From Melioribacteraceae bacterium (GTDB taxonomy: Bacteria; Bacteroidota; Ignavibacteria; Ignavibacteriales; Melioribacteraceae), in contig JAIOZI010000001.1 in assembly GCA_021740785.1 (NCBI GenBank), forward strand, positions 62,001 to 126,000: a DNA stretch of 64,000 bases, written 5' to 3'. The position numbers and the translations under genes are program-made. The notes under the pieces were generated by a model. That model was not told the DNA's origin. It ran no database searches and saw only the letters and a program-made list of their open reading frames with translations. Positions 26,079 to 38,000 of the stretch are shown piece after piece (position 1 is the stretch's first letter; each line of letters opens with the position of its first letter).

Positions 26079-27623
26079 ATGAAAAAGATTTTTTTCATCA
26101 CACTAGCTTTATTGACAACGCAGCTATTTGCGCAGAGTGTCGAGGATTATCTCGACAAGATCGATCTAAAGCTCGAAAAGGACAAAGCTTATCTCAATCT
26201 TTTCGTTGTTCCTTGGGAGGTATCTAACAATGAAAATGATCTCTTAAAGAATATTCCCAGAACGGACGCAAGAGAACCATTCAATTATGTTTTATCTGAT
26301 GCCTATAGATATGAGATAGTTTTTATCAAGGAGGCATTGGATCTTGATTCAATGGTTATTTTGTATGTTAACGAAATCAATACACCTACTGCAGCCGGTG
26401 AGGGATTATTCACTGCTGCCGGAGCTGGTGGCCCTGATACAACAATAGCTTTGAAATTCAAGGACATGTATTCTCTAAAGAAAAACCGTCCTGAAGTATA
26501 TGACGCTTTTTACGAGATGGTAAAGAAATATGTCCTTTTAACAGGTGAAGAAAATATCCAGGATATTCTTCGTATTGACCCTGATGAAGATATTAAAACA
26601 AGTTTGGGGTTATCTTCGAGAGACAATACCGATTATCTTAGATATATGAGAGCCAATACATTTTCTCATTGGTATCCAAAGGAGCAGGAAAAAACATCAG
26701 GCAGAGGAAGAGGACGGGGCACTGAAGAAGTTGTATCATCTCCATATAGAGTTGGGGTTAGTTTCTCAAGTCTCAGTTTCTCACATGCCGAATGGATGAA
26801 ATTTGGAAAAATTGGCGGAGCCAGCCTGGAATTAACAATGGATGAAAAAGTTGTTAACGTTCTGCCGTGGCAGTCGATGAGATTAGGAGTTGGATTTAGA
26901 CTCTTGTTTTCTATGAACCAGGAAGGTGGGCCAAATAATTCGGATTTTATTGATGCAAATTTTATGGCAAGAATTAACTTACCTTCTGACTTTTTCTTAG
27001 ACGGCAAGTGGCAATTCCAAAATAACCCTGTTATTTTCTCTGATGGGCCAAGATTAAATTTTGCCTCCGGTTTATCAGGCGACATTACACTTACACGTCC
27101 CTTTACATTGCCGTTTCTAAATTTATATTTTTCAGTCAGTGATCAGGATGTAAGTAGTCCCAATGTAATGTTATCCGGAAATAATAAATTCAACCGTGGC
27201 GGAAGTTATGCATATTTCACTTTCAATCAACTTGAAACTACGATGTCTTTCTTCTGGAATACGAGTGATGATTTCACGGGAAGATTGAAAATGGATATAG
27301 GTTTAGGTTACTATGATGTTTGGAGAGCCTATTATATTGGTGGAAATACGGCAGGGAAGGAATTAGTACAAGACAAATTTGCTCCCATTATTGCAATTAG
27401 TTATAATTTTGTGCCAATCGGCAGCGAACCGCTTTTCGGTACATCCCTAAAGATGTTCGATTCCCAAATAAAAGTAAAAGGCTGGATTAAGTTGGTTGAA
27501 TTCAGCGGTCACAAATTTAGATTCGAAACTTTATATCAAACCGCACCGGTTGCAAGACAATTAAGAGATTGGGAAGTGGATGGCGGCTTTTTAGTTCAAC
27601 TTCGTTACCGTTATGGTCTTTAA
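26079..27623 (+). CDS. Outer-membrane protein family A, copy 1 (unrecognised, with an RGRG linker)
   Basis: A 514-residue protein with signal peptide MKKIFFITLALLTTQLFAQ. The N-terminal domain (20-200) is acidic and alpha/beta. A short basic linker follows (SGRGRGRGTEE, near residue 207). The C-terminal 290 residues are rich in alternating hydrophobic strands and end in QLRYRYGL, an outer-membrane beta-barrel-type C terminus. I do not recognise the family. The second copy at 29055 shares the N-domain pattern, the RGRG linker, the LPWQSM motif and the RYRYG end. It is probably the outer-membrane part of the machine driven by the upstream motor proteins. That role is inferred from operon structure only. 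Confidence 0.6.
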   Translation: MKKIFFITLALLTTQLFAQSVEDYLDKIDLKLEKDKAYLNLFVVPWEVSNNENDLLKNIPRTDAREPFNYVLSDAYRYEIVFIKEALDLDSMVILYVNEINTPTAAGEGLFTAAGAGGPDTTIALKFKDMYSLKKNRPEVYDAFYEMVKKYVLLTGEENIQDILRIDPDEDIKTSLGLSSRDNTDYLRYMRANTFSHWYPKEQEKTSGRGRGRGTEEVVSSPYRVGVSFSSLSFSHAEWMKFGKIGGASLELTMDEKVVNVLPWQSMRLGVGFRLLFSMNQEGGPNNSDFIDANFMARINLPSDFFLDGKWQFQNNPVIFSDGPRLNFASGLSGDITLTRPFTLPFLNLYFSVSDQDVSSPNVMLSGNNKFNRGGSYAYFTFNQLETTMSFFWNTSDDFTGRLKMDIGLGYYDVWRAYYIGGNTAGKELVQDKFAPIIAISYNFVPIGSEPLFGTSLKMFDSQIKVKGWIKLVEFSGHKFRFETLYQTAPVARQLRDWEVDGGFLVQLRYRYGL

Positions 27624-27638
27624 TAAAAGGAAGGAACT

Positions 27639-29012
27639 ATGAAAAAAATATTATTATTCATAGCTGTGTTTTTGTTTTCCACTAGTCTTTTTGCACAAGA
27701 AGAAGCTAGTGAAGTTCGTGAACTGCAGACAATATTTAACAGTCTGGAATACAATACAATAGCATTTGATGATCTGAAACGTAAATGGATCATTAATGAC
27801 CCTGCTCTTGTTCGAGATGTTTACAGCAGGTTTATTGTAAATGATGTCTTGAGATTAGACGGGCAGAAAGTAAGTTCGGATGTTGTTAAAGAAAGGTCTG
27901 AATTGGTTTTTGACGGTGAAGTTTATTTAGACTTGCGTCAAAGATATTTTGATGATCAAATTGAACATTTTGCTTTCCTTCCTGCAAGTGAAGTTGGTAA
28001 AGAAAATCCCGTCTATCTATTTGATCCCATTGATGATGGATTTTATTTAAGAAATATTGTCGGCGCTAAATTATATCAAAAACTTAAGAGCCAGGAATAT
28101 TATTTCTCAAATATTACAAAAGAAGAATATGATGTTAAACCGGGTTACTATTTTGATATAGACCTTAATTTATTTGATCCAAAAGTTACATTCTGGACGA
28201 CTACTTCCGAATACCGCAATAAATATTTACTTTCATTTTTCGGGCAGTGGGGAAATGATAAATTTTTCCTTCCCGGCTGGTTTGCTCCTGAAATGTATAC
28301 CGGGCTCAATTTAACTTTCTATGATTACTTAACAAGTGATCCGCGAAAATATACTTATTCTGTTTCTGTAGGTACAGGATTGACTACGGGTCATACTTTT
28401 ACTAGTGATCTTCCTCCCGGTAGAATTGACAAATCAGCAGATAACCTGTATGCAAAATTATCTGGTGATATTGGGAAATTTATATTTGATGATTTTGAAG
28501 ATCTTTATTTGGACATAGAAGTTTGCATGACTTATTCTGATTATCGTGTAGCAGATATTAATCCGGTAAGGAAATATGAATTTTATGCCATTAGGGACTT
28601 TTTTACAATATCTGCGACCAAACGAAATCTATTCAATCTTTACGATTTAGGGATGTTTGAAGCGGGACTTGGAATAGCAACACATTCTGTTCATCATTTT
28701 GAAGTAGATCCGGCTCAAACAAAGTTAACTCAATTAGATAATAAAGATTATATGGATAGATTTAATCATTTTGTTGTTGCCAGTGCCGGTATAAATAGAA
28801 CCGGTGGTTTAATTCAACACAACTTAACAACCATGCTGGGTTATGATGTAACAAATGGTATCGGTTATGTCGGCGCTAACCTAGAAGTTATGCTGAGTGA
28901 TACTTTCGGGATGATGATGAAATTTTACAGCGGTTTTGGTGTTGATACATCAACTCCTTGGCGAGCAGATACGTATATGGTCTTCTCACCGGTATTGAGA
29001 ATTAATTATTAA
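27639..29012 (+). CDS. Outer-membrane protein family B, copy 1 (unrecognised)
   Basis: A 457-residue protein with signal peptide MKKILLFIAVFLFSTSLFAQ. A helical N-terminal domain (about 25-150) contains ELQTIFNSLEYNTIAFDDLK and ALVRDVYSRFIVNDVLRLDG. The rest has barrel-like strands and ends FSPVLRINY, with an aromatic final residue as in outer-membrane barrels. The copy at 30570 matches along its length (same LEYNT-AF-DLK, GWYYP/GWFAP and FSPVIRINY landmarks). The family is not one I know; it is not GldN. It has a good AAGGAAGG ribosome site, 15 bp after family A copy 1. Confidence 0.6.
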   Translation: MKKILLFIAVFLFSTSLFAQEEASEVRELQTIFNSLEYNTIAFDDLKRKWIINDPALVRDVYSRFIVNDVLRLDGQKVSSDVVKERSELVFDGEVYLDLRQRYFDDQIEHFAFLPASEVGKENPVYLFDPIDDGFYLRNIVGAKLYQKLKSQEYYFSNITKEEYDVKPGYYFDIDLNLFDPKVTFWTTTSEYRNKYLLSFFGQWGNDKFFLPGWFAPEMYTGLNLTFYDYLTSDPRKYTYSVSVGTGLTTGHTFTSDLPPGRIDKSADNLYAKLSGDIGKFIFDDFEDLYLDIEVCMTYSDYRVADINPVRKYEFYAIRDFFTISATKRNLFNLYDLGMFEAGLGIATHSVHHFEVDPAQTKLTQLDNKDYMDRFNHFVVASAGINRTGGLIQHNLTTMLGYDVTNGIGYVGANLEVMLSDTFGMMMKFYSGFGVDTSTPWRADTYMVFSPVLRINY

Positions 29013-29054
29013 CACTAAATAGGGGGCGTTTAACAATTAAAACAAAACCGCTAA

Positions 29055-30566
29055 ATGAAAAATAAATATTTCATAATATTTCTTATACTTTTAGTCTATT
29101 CGACTTTTGCACAGACAGAAGTCGATAGATATTATGAGAAGATTGAGGATAAAATTAATAACGATAAACGTTATTTGGATTTATATACTGTTAATTTTTT
29201 GGAATCTGAAGTTGACCGCTCAATTTTCTCAAACATTCCCAAATCCGTATCGGATGAATCGTTTACAATTCAATCGGGAGAAGGTGTAACCTATAGTTTT
29301 ATATATCTTCCCGAAACAATAGAAACTGACTCACTAATTTTACTTGAGTTAAAAGAGATTGTTGATCGTTCGTCAACGGGTGAAGGCGGTTTTTTTGAAG
29401 CAGCTTCCGGCGGGATACAGATTGATACAAATATTGCTCTTTCATTTCGTGATCTGCAGAATCTTTACTTTGAAAACAGAGAAATGTACGATCGTATGTA
29501 TGATTTTGTTGTTAGTAAAGTAAATGAATACGAACCCTATTCATTATTAAAGATAGATGTTGACAAAGACATTAAAAAAAGCAAGGGAATCTCCGGTAAA
29601 AATAATCAGGATTATTTAAACTATAACTGGGTAAATAGCAGACACTTTTTTCCAAAACCACTTGTCCAAAAATCTTCCAGAGGCAGAGGTAGAGGTAGAG
29701 GTGAAGAGACAGCAGCTTCTACTCAGCATATAATTGACGCAAGCTTTAGTCATGGAACCTACTATAACCCGGAATATATGAATTTTGGATTTAGTATGAT
29801 CAGCGCAGAGCTAAATTCAAACACGAAAGTATTAAATCTACTCCCTTGGCAGTCGATGACCATGTCATTAGGAATCAGAACCTTAATTACGTTATCCGAC
29901 GAAGTACAAAATATTTATGACGATATTCTCATTGATGCAAAAATTATGGGCAGGTTCGGAATTAATATGTCCTCGTTTTCTCACCAGATACCAACAATTT
30001 TTACTGATCCGCCAAAATTAAATGTTGGTTCAGGAGTCGTTTTGGATTTACACACGTCCAGAATTTTCGGATTACCTTTTATCAATCTTTACTTTGCTTT
30101 CGGCTCTAAAGATGTAACTAATCCCTATGTTTCTTTTGGTCCTGCAGATAGCGCTACAGCCTTTTTTACTTCATATCAGTGGGAAACCACAATGTCTTTC
30201 TATTGGAATACCAGTGATTCTAGAAACTTCAGATTAAGAATGGATATCGGCGCCGGAGGTTATGATGTTAACAGAGCTGTATATTATAAAGGAATTACTG
30301 AAGCGCTTATTTATAATAATATTCAGCCGGTGATCAACTTTCACATGAGTTTTGTCCCTAAGGATAGTGAACTCCTGAGCGCCAACTTTAAGTTTTTTGA
30401 CGGGATTATTAAATCTAACCTCTGGTTCAAAGTATTTGAATTAGAACCGAATCATGTTTTTAGATTTGAAACAACATTCATGACCTCACCTTTTTATCGT
30501 GGTGTAAAACCATGGGAGAATGAAGGTGGTGCAAGTATTCAAATTAGATATAGATATGGTTTCTGA
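29055..30566 (+). CDS. Outer-membrane protein family A, copy 2
   Basis: A 503-residue paralogue of the 26079 gene. It has a signal peptide (ending YSTFAQ), an acidic N-domain, the repeated basic linker SSRGRGRGRGEE near residue 210, the shared LPWQSM, TMSFYWNTSD and RLRMDIG segments, and the C terminus QIRYRYGF. The two copies differ enough for the duplication to be old. It is followed after 3 bp by family B copy 2, preserving the A-B order. The two copies may form hetero-oligomers in one complex or serve different cargo. Confidence 0.6.
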   Translation: MKNKYFIIFLILLVYSTFAQTEVDRYYEKIEDKINNDKRYLDLYTVNFLESEVDRSIFSNIPKSVSDESFTIQSGEGVTYSFIYLPETIETDSLILLELKEIVDRSSTGEGGFFEAASGGIQIDTNIALSFRDLQNLYFENREMYDRMYDFVVSKVNEYEPYSLLKIDVDKDIKKSKGISGKNNQDYLNYNWVNSRHFFPKPLVQKSSRGRGRGRGEETAASTQHIIDASFSHGTYYNPEYMNFGFSMISAELNSNTKVLNLLPWQSMTMSLGIRTLITLSDEVQNIYDDILIDAKIMGRFGINMSSFSHQIPTIFTDPPKLNVGSGVVLDLHTSRIFGLPFINLYFAFGSKDVTNPYVSFGPADSATAFFTSYQWETTMSFYWNTSDSRNFRLRMDIGAGGYDVNRAVYYKGITEALIYNNIQPVINFHMSFVPKDSELLSANFKFFDGIIKSNLWFKVFELEPNHVFRFETTFMTSPFYRGVKPWENEGGASIQIRYRYGF

Positions 30567-30569
30567 TAT

Positions 30570-31952
30570 ATGAAAAAACTACTATTAATAATTTTATTTT
30601 TACTGGGCATCCAAGTTTATGCTCAGGTTCCCTCCGAAGACAACAAGCTGGAGCGGCTGGATATTATATATCGAAACTTGGAATATAACACAACTGCATT
30701 TAATGATCTAAAAGAAACTTGGAATATTACTGATCCTGTCTTTGTTCGAGAAATCTACAATAAATTTATTGTGGAAAATGCTTTACGGATTGAAGGGCAA
30801 AAACCTTCTGTCGAAGTAATTAAAGAAAAATCAAAAGATATTTATGAAGGAAACGTTTTTATTGAATTGCGAAAAAGATACTATGATGATGAAATTGAAG
30901 TTTTGAGATTTTTTACAGAAGCAGTTGATGAAGAAGATACAACTCGTTCCGATTACTTTTTTGATGAATTTAATGATCATATTTACATTCAAGAAGTTCT
31001 TGGGCAGAAAATTTATGATAATCTTAAAGCGCAATTCTATGCATTAAATGATCTAACTAAAACCTATTATGATAGTAAGATTGCTTATGCATTTGATATT
31101 TACCTGAATTTGATTAATCCCGAATTGATGTTCTATTCATTAACTACGAACGATAAAAATAAATATTTAATATCATTCGTAGGAAAATGGGGGAATGATA
31201 ACATAGTTTTACCGGGCTGGTATTATCCTAATTTTATTGTTGGAGCAAAAGTTACTTATATTGATTATCTCATTAACAATAAACCGCATGATACGTATAG
31301 CGCAACTGTTGGAATTGGATTGGATGCAAGACAGCCTACATTTCAATATGATGAGGATGAATTTGGGAAAAGACTATTCAGCTCCGGATCAAATTTATAT
31401 TTTAAACTAACAGGTAATCCTCTTACTTTTATAAATCCAACCTGGAGAGATTATGATTTTAATCTTGAAGGTGCGTTTGCATTAACGGAATTTAATACGG
31501 ATAATTTTAATCTCGGATATATTTCTAAATTTTACTCGACTAGAAATTATGTTACACTGAACGGAAAGTATAAAAATATTACTAATTTGATGGGCTTGGG
31601 ATGGGTAGATGCTGGAGTGGGTTTGGCTATGCATGATGTTTATAATTATTTATTTGATCCCAGATCTGTAACCTTAGATCAATTAAATAGTGGTTTTAAA
31701 TTCGGTGTTAACCTAGAGGGGAGTCTAAATAATTATACAGGTTTGCTTCAACATAATGTCGGCGTTCAGGTTAATTATAACTTTTCGGAAAGTTATGGTT
31801 ATCTTGGATTAAAAACTCATTTTATGCTTAGTAATTCCATTGGTTTCGATTTCAAAATATTTGGTTCATTTACTACTTCATCCGAGCCTTTACCGTTTTA
31901 CAGGTTGGAAAGTTACTTAGTATTCTCTCCTGTGATCAGAATCAATTATTAA
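30570..31952 (+). CDS. Outer-membrane protein family B, copy 2
   Basis: A 460-residue paralogue of the 27639 gene. It has signal peptide MKKLLLIILFLLGIQVYAQ, a helical N-domain with IYRNLEYNTTAFNDLKETW, a strand-rich remainder, and the end FSPVIRINY. It is the last of the four outer-membrane genes before the giant adhesin, 74 bp upstream of it. The function is unknown. Its presence between the motor genes and the adhesin suggests a role in exporting, moving or anchoring the giant protein. Confidence 0.6.
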   Translation: MKKLLLIILFLLGIQVYAQVPSEDNKLERLDIIYRNLEYNTTAFNDLKETWNITDPVFVREIYNKFIVENALRIEGQKPSVEVIKEKSKDIYEGNVFIELRKRYYDDEIEVLRFFTEAVDEEDTTRSDYFFDEFNDHIYIQEVLGQKIYDNLKAQFYALNDLTKTYYDSKIAYAFDIYLNLINPELMFYSLTTNDKNKYLISFVGKWGNDNIVLPGWYYPNFIVGAKVTYIDYLINNKPHDTYSATVGIGLDARQPTFQYDEDEFGKRLFSSGSNLYFKLTGNPLTFINPTWRDYDFNLEGAFALTEFNTDNFNLGYISKFYSTRNYVTLNGKYKNITNLMGLGWVDAGVGLAMHDVYNYLFDPRSVTLDQLNSGFKFGVNLEGSLNNYTGLLQHNVGVQVNYNFSESYGYLGLKTHFMLSNSIGFDFKIFGSFTTSSEPLPFYRLESYLVFSPVIRINY

Positions 31953-32026
31953 TAATAAAAAGATTCTAAATTGGATTAGCATTAAGGAGAGGTATCCATT
32001 CGCTAATTGTTAAGGAGCTATTAGAA

Positions 32027-35000
32027 GTGATACGAAAATTAGGTAAAAGTTTTTTTTTACTGAGTTTGTCGTTGTTAACATCTCTAACTTTTGCACAAGA
32101 GACTAGTTTACAACCTTCAACTCCACCCGATACAACACAAAATGTGGACGGCACGAAAGTAAAAACAATTTCTCTTTCAATTCCAAATGGCGGTGAAGTT
32201 TGGCAAATTGGAAAAAACAAAACTATCACATGGACAAGTACTGAAATTGTTAACATAAAAATCGAATACACAACAACCGGCGGAACTTCATGGGTGACCG
32301 CAAATCCATCGGTTACGGCAAGTTTGGGAAAATACACTTGGTTTCTTGATCCCGCAACTGTAAATGCTTCCCAGGAAGCAAAGATTAGAATTTCCGATGT
32401 TGATAATGCTGCCATATTCGATACGAGTACAGCCGTTTTTACAATTAGCAGCCTTGATTTTAACACACCAAATGATAGCAGCAATATTCAAGTTAACAGG
32501 GTAACACCCATTAATTGGGATGCCAGCGCCGATATTAATTTTATCAATTTGGAGTTTTCTTCTAACGGGGGAACTTCATGGAATTCAATTACTGCTAATT
32601 ATGATGTAAATAATACACCGTTCAATTGGACATATACAGGCAGTTCTTCTTCAATTTTATTGAGAATAAAAGATTCTGCAAATCCAACTTTAGTATCGGA
32701 TCAAATAACTCTCTTTCCCAGAAAATTAGAAGTTACTTCACCTAATGGCGGAGAAAATTGGTTCGCCGGATCAACTCACAGCATTCAATGGAACAGCTCA
32801 AATGTGACTAATATTGATATAAAATATTCTGTGGATGCAGGTCCCTATCAGGATATTGTAACAAATTATTCTGCAGGAAGTGTTAATTATATATGGACTG
32901 TACCCGATGTAGTTTCAAATGAAGTGAGAATTAGAATATTTAATAGCGCTGATGCTTCAATTTTTGATGAAACAGACAGCACATTTACAATAAGTAATCT
33001 TGATCTTACGTTTCCCATCGGAGGTGAAGGAATTGAATCCGAATCAAATCAAACTATAACATGGAATTCCAATATTGCTGGAAATGTGAAGATTGAGCTT
33101 TCTACAAACGGCGGCTTAACTTTTCCAAATGAATTGGCGACCGGTATTCCCGCTACTCAAGGTTTTGCAAATGTAACATTTCCGGATGCTGCCACTAATC
33201 AGGCTAGGGTAAAAATCACAAGTCTGCTTGATCCAACGATCTCCGTGACGAGCACTTCAAACTTTACTATCGGTTCAATTTCAATAATTTCTCCCAGCGG
33301 TGGTGAATCGTGGTTGTCGGGTACAACTCATGCAATAAATTGGACGGCAAGTTCAGGCATAAGTATTGTAAAAATCGATTATTCCACCGATGGTGTGACC
33401 TGGTTTAATATTACTTCTACTGCAAATGCAAGCGCTGGGACATATAATTGGTCTATCCCGCCTGCATTATCAGCAAGTACTGCATATATAAGAATATATG
33501 ATTCTGCAACTGAATTAAACAAAACAAATATCAGCAATGTTTTTTCCATTGCTCTACTAAATCTTACAAATCCCAATGGTAATCAAGCAGTTCATGCCGG
33601 TGAAATCGAAAACATTGCCTGGAACGCAAGTGCGAATATTACAAATCTGACTATAGAATACTCAACAAATTCCGGAACTGACTGGAGTACTATTGCAACG
33701 GGCATTGATGCATCTCTCGGGTTGTTTGCCTGGAATGTGCCATCAGGGTTATCCACGAAGAATGGCAGAGTAAGAATTACAGCGGAAAATGACGGAAGCT
33801 TTACTCGAACAAGCGTAAATGATTTTAAGATAGGTGACCTTGATGTATTAACTCCGAACGGAGGCGAATCTATTGGCAGTGGTTCAGTCTACACGGTAAC
33901 GTGGACTCGAACTGCAAGTATCGATTCACTTCAAATACAGTACTCCTTAGATGGAGGCGGATCATATATTAATATTCCCGGTGCAGAGGCGGTAAATGCC
34001 GCATCAGGCTCATACAATTGGGTTGTGCCGAATTTCGGTACTACAACCGCACGAATAAGAATTAGAGATGCAGAGTATAATACACTTTTAGATGAGAGTG
34101 ATAATAATTTTACAATCGCAAGATTACAAGTAACTACTCCAAATGGCGGTGAGGGTTACTCTCCAGGTGCTGCACAAACAATAACATGGATTAGTAGTTC
34201 GGTAAACCAGATTAGCGTAGAATATTCCTCCGACGGCGGATCTACATGGTCAACAATTGCTTCACCTGTTAATGCTGCTGATGGCAGCGTTCCATGGACT
34301 GTCCCTGCTTCACCTACCTCTCAAGGACGAATTAGAATTGTCAGTCTTGATGACCCTTTAATTAATGACATGTCAAATAGCAATTTTAAAATTGGTTCAG
34401 TCGAAATCACTACTCCTAACGGCGGAGAAATTTATCAGTCAGGTGATACCGAAACTGTTACTTATGATTTCGATCCGAGCATAACCAGTATTGATATTGA
34501 ATTATCAACGAATAATGGTGTTAGTTGGAATCCCGTGCAATCCGGTGTTACTGCAACAGGTACCTACAGTTGGACGATCAGTAATGTTGCAACAAGTAAT
34601 GCTTTATTAAGAATCAAAGATTCCGATTCCCCAAATCTATCGGATGTGAGTGATGGTACATTTAGTATAAAGAGATTATCTCTCACGACACCCAACGGCA
34701 ATGAATTTTATATGGTGGACAGCACCTATAATATAATATGGCAAAGCGGAAATATTACAAATGTAAAATTGGAATATTCAATTGACGGCGGTAGTAATTG
34801 GAATATTATTACTGCTTCTACAAATGCCGCAGCAGGTTTATATGCATGGACTGTTCCGGATAATGCGAGTAGAAACGCAATTGTTAGAATTAGTGATGCT
34901 GATAATCCGGATAAAAATATTTCTGATGTGAGTAACGCTGTATTCACAATAAATAAGGTTGATGTAAAAACACCTATCGGTGGAGAAAATTTTGTTGTTA

Positions 35001-38000
35001 ATGATATTAGAGCAATTACCTGGGATGCACATACTTCCGTTGCAAATATTAAAATAGAATATTCTACTAATAACGGAACGTCTTGGAACACGGTAGCCGC
35101 TTCCGTTGCGGCGGCAAATAAAACTTATAACTGGACAATCCCCAACACACCTACATCACAGGGAAGAATTAGAATTAGTGATGCAGCCGATAATACAGTT
35201 TATGATATTAATGATGCTGCATTTGCAATCGGAAGTGTTCTTCTTACTGCTCCGAACGGCGGTGAAAGATGGCAGGTAAATTCAATTCATCAAATTACTT
35301 GGACTACAATTACTACTATTGCAAATGTCGATCTGGAATATTCCCCGGATAACGGCACAACTTGGATTTCCATCGTTAATAATATTAATGCGAATCTTGA
35401 ATCCTATGATTGGACTATACCAAACAACATAACTCCAAATGCCAGGGTTAGGGTGAGCAGCTCTTCAGACCCATTGATTAATGATGTTAGTAACGGAGCT
35501 TTTGATATCGCCAATCTTCAAATTACAACTCCGAACGGTGGAGAAGTAGTTCAAATTGGTGAACCACTAAGTATAACATGGAACGCTGAAAATATTGATT
35601 CTGTCAATATAGATTTTAGTTCGAATAACGGGTCCACATGGCAGTCTATTGCTGCAAATTATCCTGCGCCAACTGAAGCATTTAATTGGACTGTGATTGA
35701 TGCCCCCACTCAAAATGCCTTGATAAGGATTTACGATAGTGAATTTAACGCAGTTGCTGATGTAAGTGATGCTGTGTTCAGGGTATTGAGATTACGATTA
35801 ACATCTCCAAACGGCGGTGAAGGATGGCGGTTAGGGGAAAATTACAATATCACCTGGAATTCAAGCGGAATCACAAATCTCAATATTGATGTTTCAACTA
35901 ATGCCGGTACATCCTGGATTGATCTGCAGGATAATGTGAACGCAGCAACAGGATCTTACAATTGGACTGTCCCCGATTCAATTATTGGAAACCAAGTAAA
36001 ATTGAGATTAGTAGATGCAGCTAATCCGAATGTTAAAGATGAATCCGATAATAATTTTACTGCAGGTAGAATCACCATAACAAAACCAGTATTAAATGAA
36101 GTTTGGCAGGCTGGTTCTATTGAAGTTATCAATTGGACGTCAACCTCAGGCCTCGGCACTGTTAGAATTGAATACAGCATTGATGGGGGAACAACTTTTA
36201 CGGTTATTGATTCATTAAATGCAGATGTTGGAACCTATTCATGGGATGTTCCCGCAGGACTTTCTACATCTAATGCTGTTATAAGAATAGTTCATCTTCA
36301 AGCGGCAACAGATATTTATGATAACTCGGACTTATTCACAATTAATTCTCTGCAATTAACATCACCAACTGGCGAAGAACTTTGGTCGGCAGGTTCAACT
36401 CAGAACATTACATGGAATAGCGCCAACATTACAAATATGAAAATTGAATATTCCCCGGATGACGGTGCTACGTGGTCGACAGTAATTGCTTCAACTCCGG
36501 CTGCTGCAGGTTCATACGCATGGAATATTCCGGCAGGATTTTCATCAGACCAAGCGCTTATAAAAATTAGTGATGCTGCTAATGCTACGATTGTTGATTC
36601 GAGTTCGGCTAATTTTAAAATTGGATCTGTAGTAATCACATCTCCTACATCAGCCGATATATGGCAATCTTCAACGACTAAAAAAATCACGTGGACCGCA
36701 AGTTCTTCGATTAGCTCAGTAAAGATAGAATTCTCAACTAATAATGGCAGCAGTTGGGTAACACCTCCGATAACTGAGGCGATCGATGCATCATTGGGTG
36801 AAATAAATTGGAGTATCGGAAGTAATTATTCAACTAGTAATGCAAGAATACGAATCAGTGATGTCGATTCTGATCTAAACACTGTTGATAATAATATTTT
36901 TGATAATAGCGATCCGTTTAAATTGGTTTACCTTAATTTGAGTTCTCCTAACGGCAGTGAAAATTGGCAGACCGGCAGTATTAGAAATATTACATGGACT
37001 TCAAGCAATCTGCTCAATAACTTAAATCTCTTTTATAGTATTGATGGAGGTAATAATTGGATCAATATTGCAAATAATGTCGCTGCAAATTCCAGTCCTT
37101 ATTCATGGACTATACCGGATGGAATCACTACTACTAGTGCAAGAATAAAATTGGTTTCTGCAGAATATGCTTCAATTATTGACTCGAGCACCAATAATTT
37201 TACATTAAACTCACTTGAACTTACTTACCCCGCAGGCGGCGAAGAATTGCAGGCTGGCAAACAATATAATTTGACGTGGAATTCTACTAATATCAGTAAT
37301 GTACAATTACAATATACTACCGATAATGGATCAAACTGGGCTGATATTACACCATCAACGAGCGCAAGCGGCGGTTCCTACTCATGGAATATTCCCGGCA
37401 ATATCTCATCAAATCAAGCTGCAGTTAGAATACTTCGTGCAGGTGATGCGAATACTCAGGATCAGAGTGCGACATTCACAATTAAACGACTTGAAGTAAT
37501 TTCTCCTGATGGAACAGAAGAATGGCAGGGCGGTTCAACACAAGCAATTACGTGGATTAGTAGTCAAATTAATTTTATCGATATTTTTTATACAACGAAT
37601 AATGGTACAGATTGGATTTCAATTGCATCAAATGTACAAGCATCTTTGGGGACATATAATTGGAATATTCCGGACACAATATTTAGTGAAGAGGCAAGAG
37701 TTAAATTAGTTGATTCAGGTAATAATCTTATAGATGATGAAAGTGATGCTAATTTCACAATTGGTACCTTATCGTTGACTTCACCCGCCGGCGGCGAAAA
37801 ATGGCAGGCAGGATCATCGCACCAAATCACCTGGAATAGCGCTAATATTGACAATGTAAAATTAGAATATTCTGTCGATAATGGAGCTAACTGGATTACC
37901 ATTATTAGTTCGGTTGATGCAGATGCAAAAAATTATAATTGGACTATTGATAACGCAGTTAATACAAATCAAGCATTGGTTAGAATTAGTTCAGCTACCG

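Noticed and set aside
26079-31952. GldN/PorN or PorP identity for the four outer-membrane proteins
   Set aside because: Length, motifs and C-terminal barrels do not fit GldN; PorP is shorter and lacks the acidic N-domain and RG linker.
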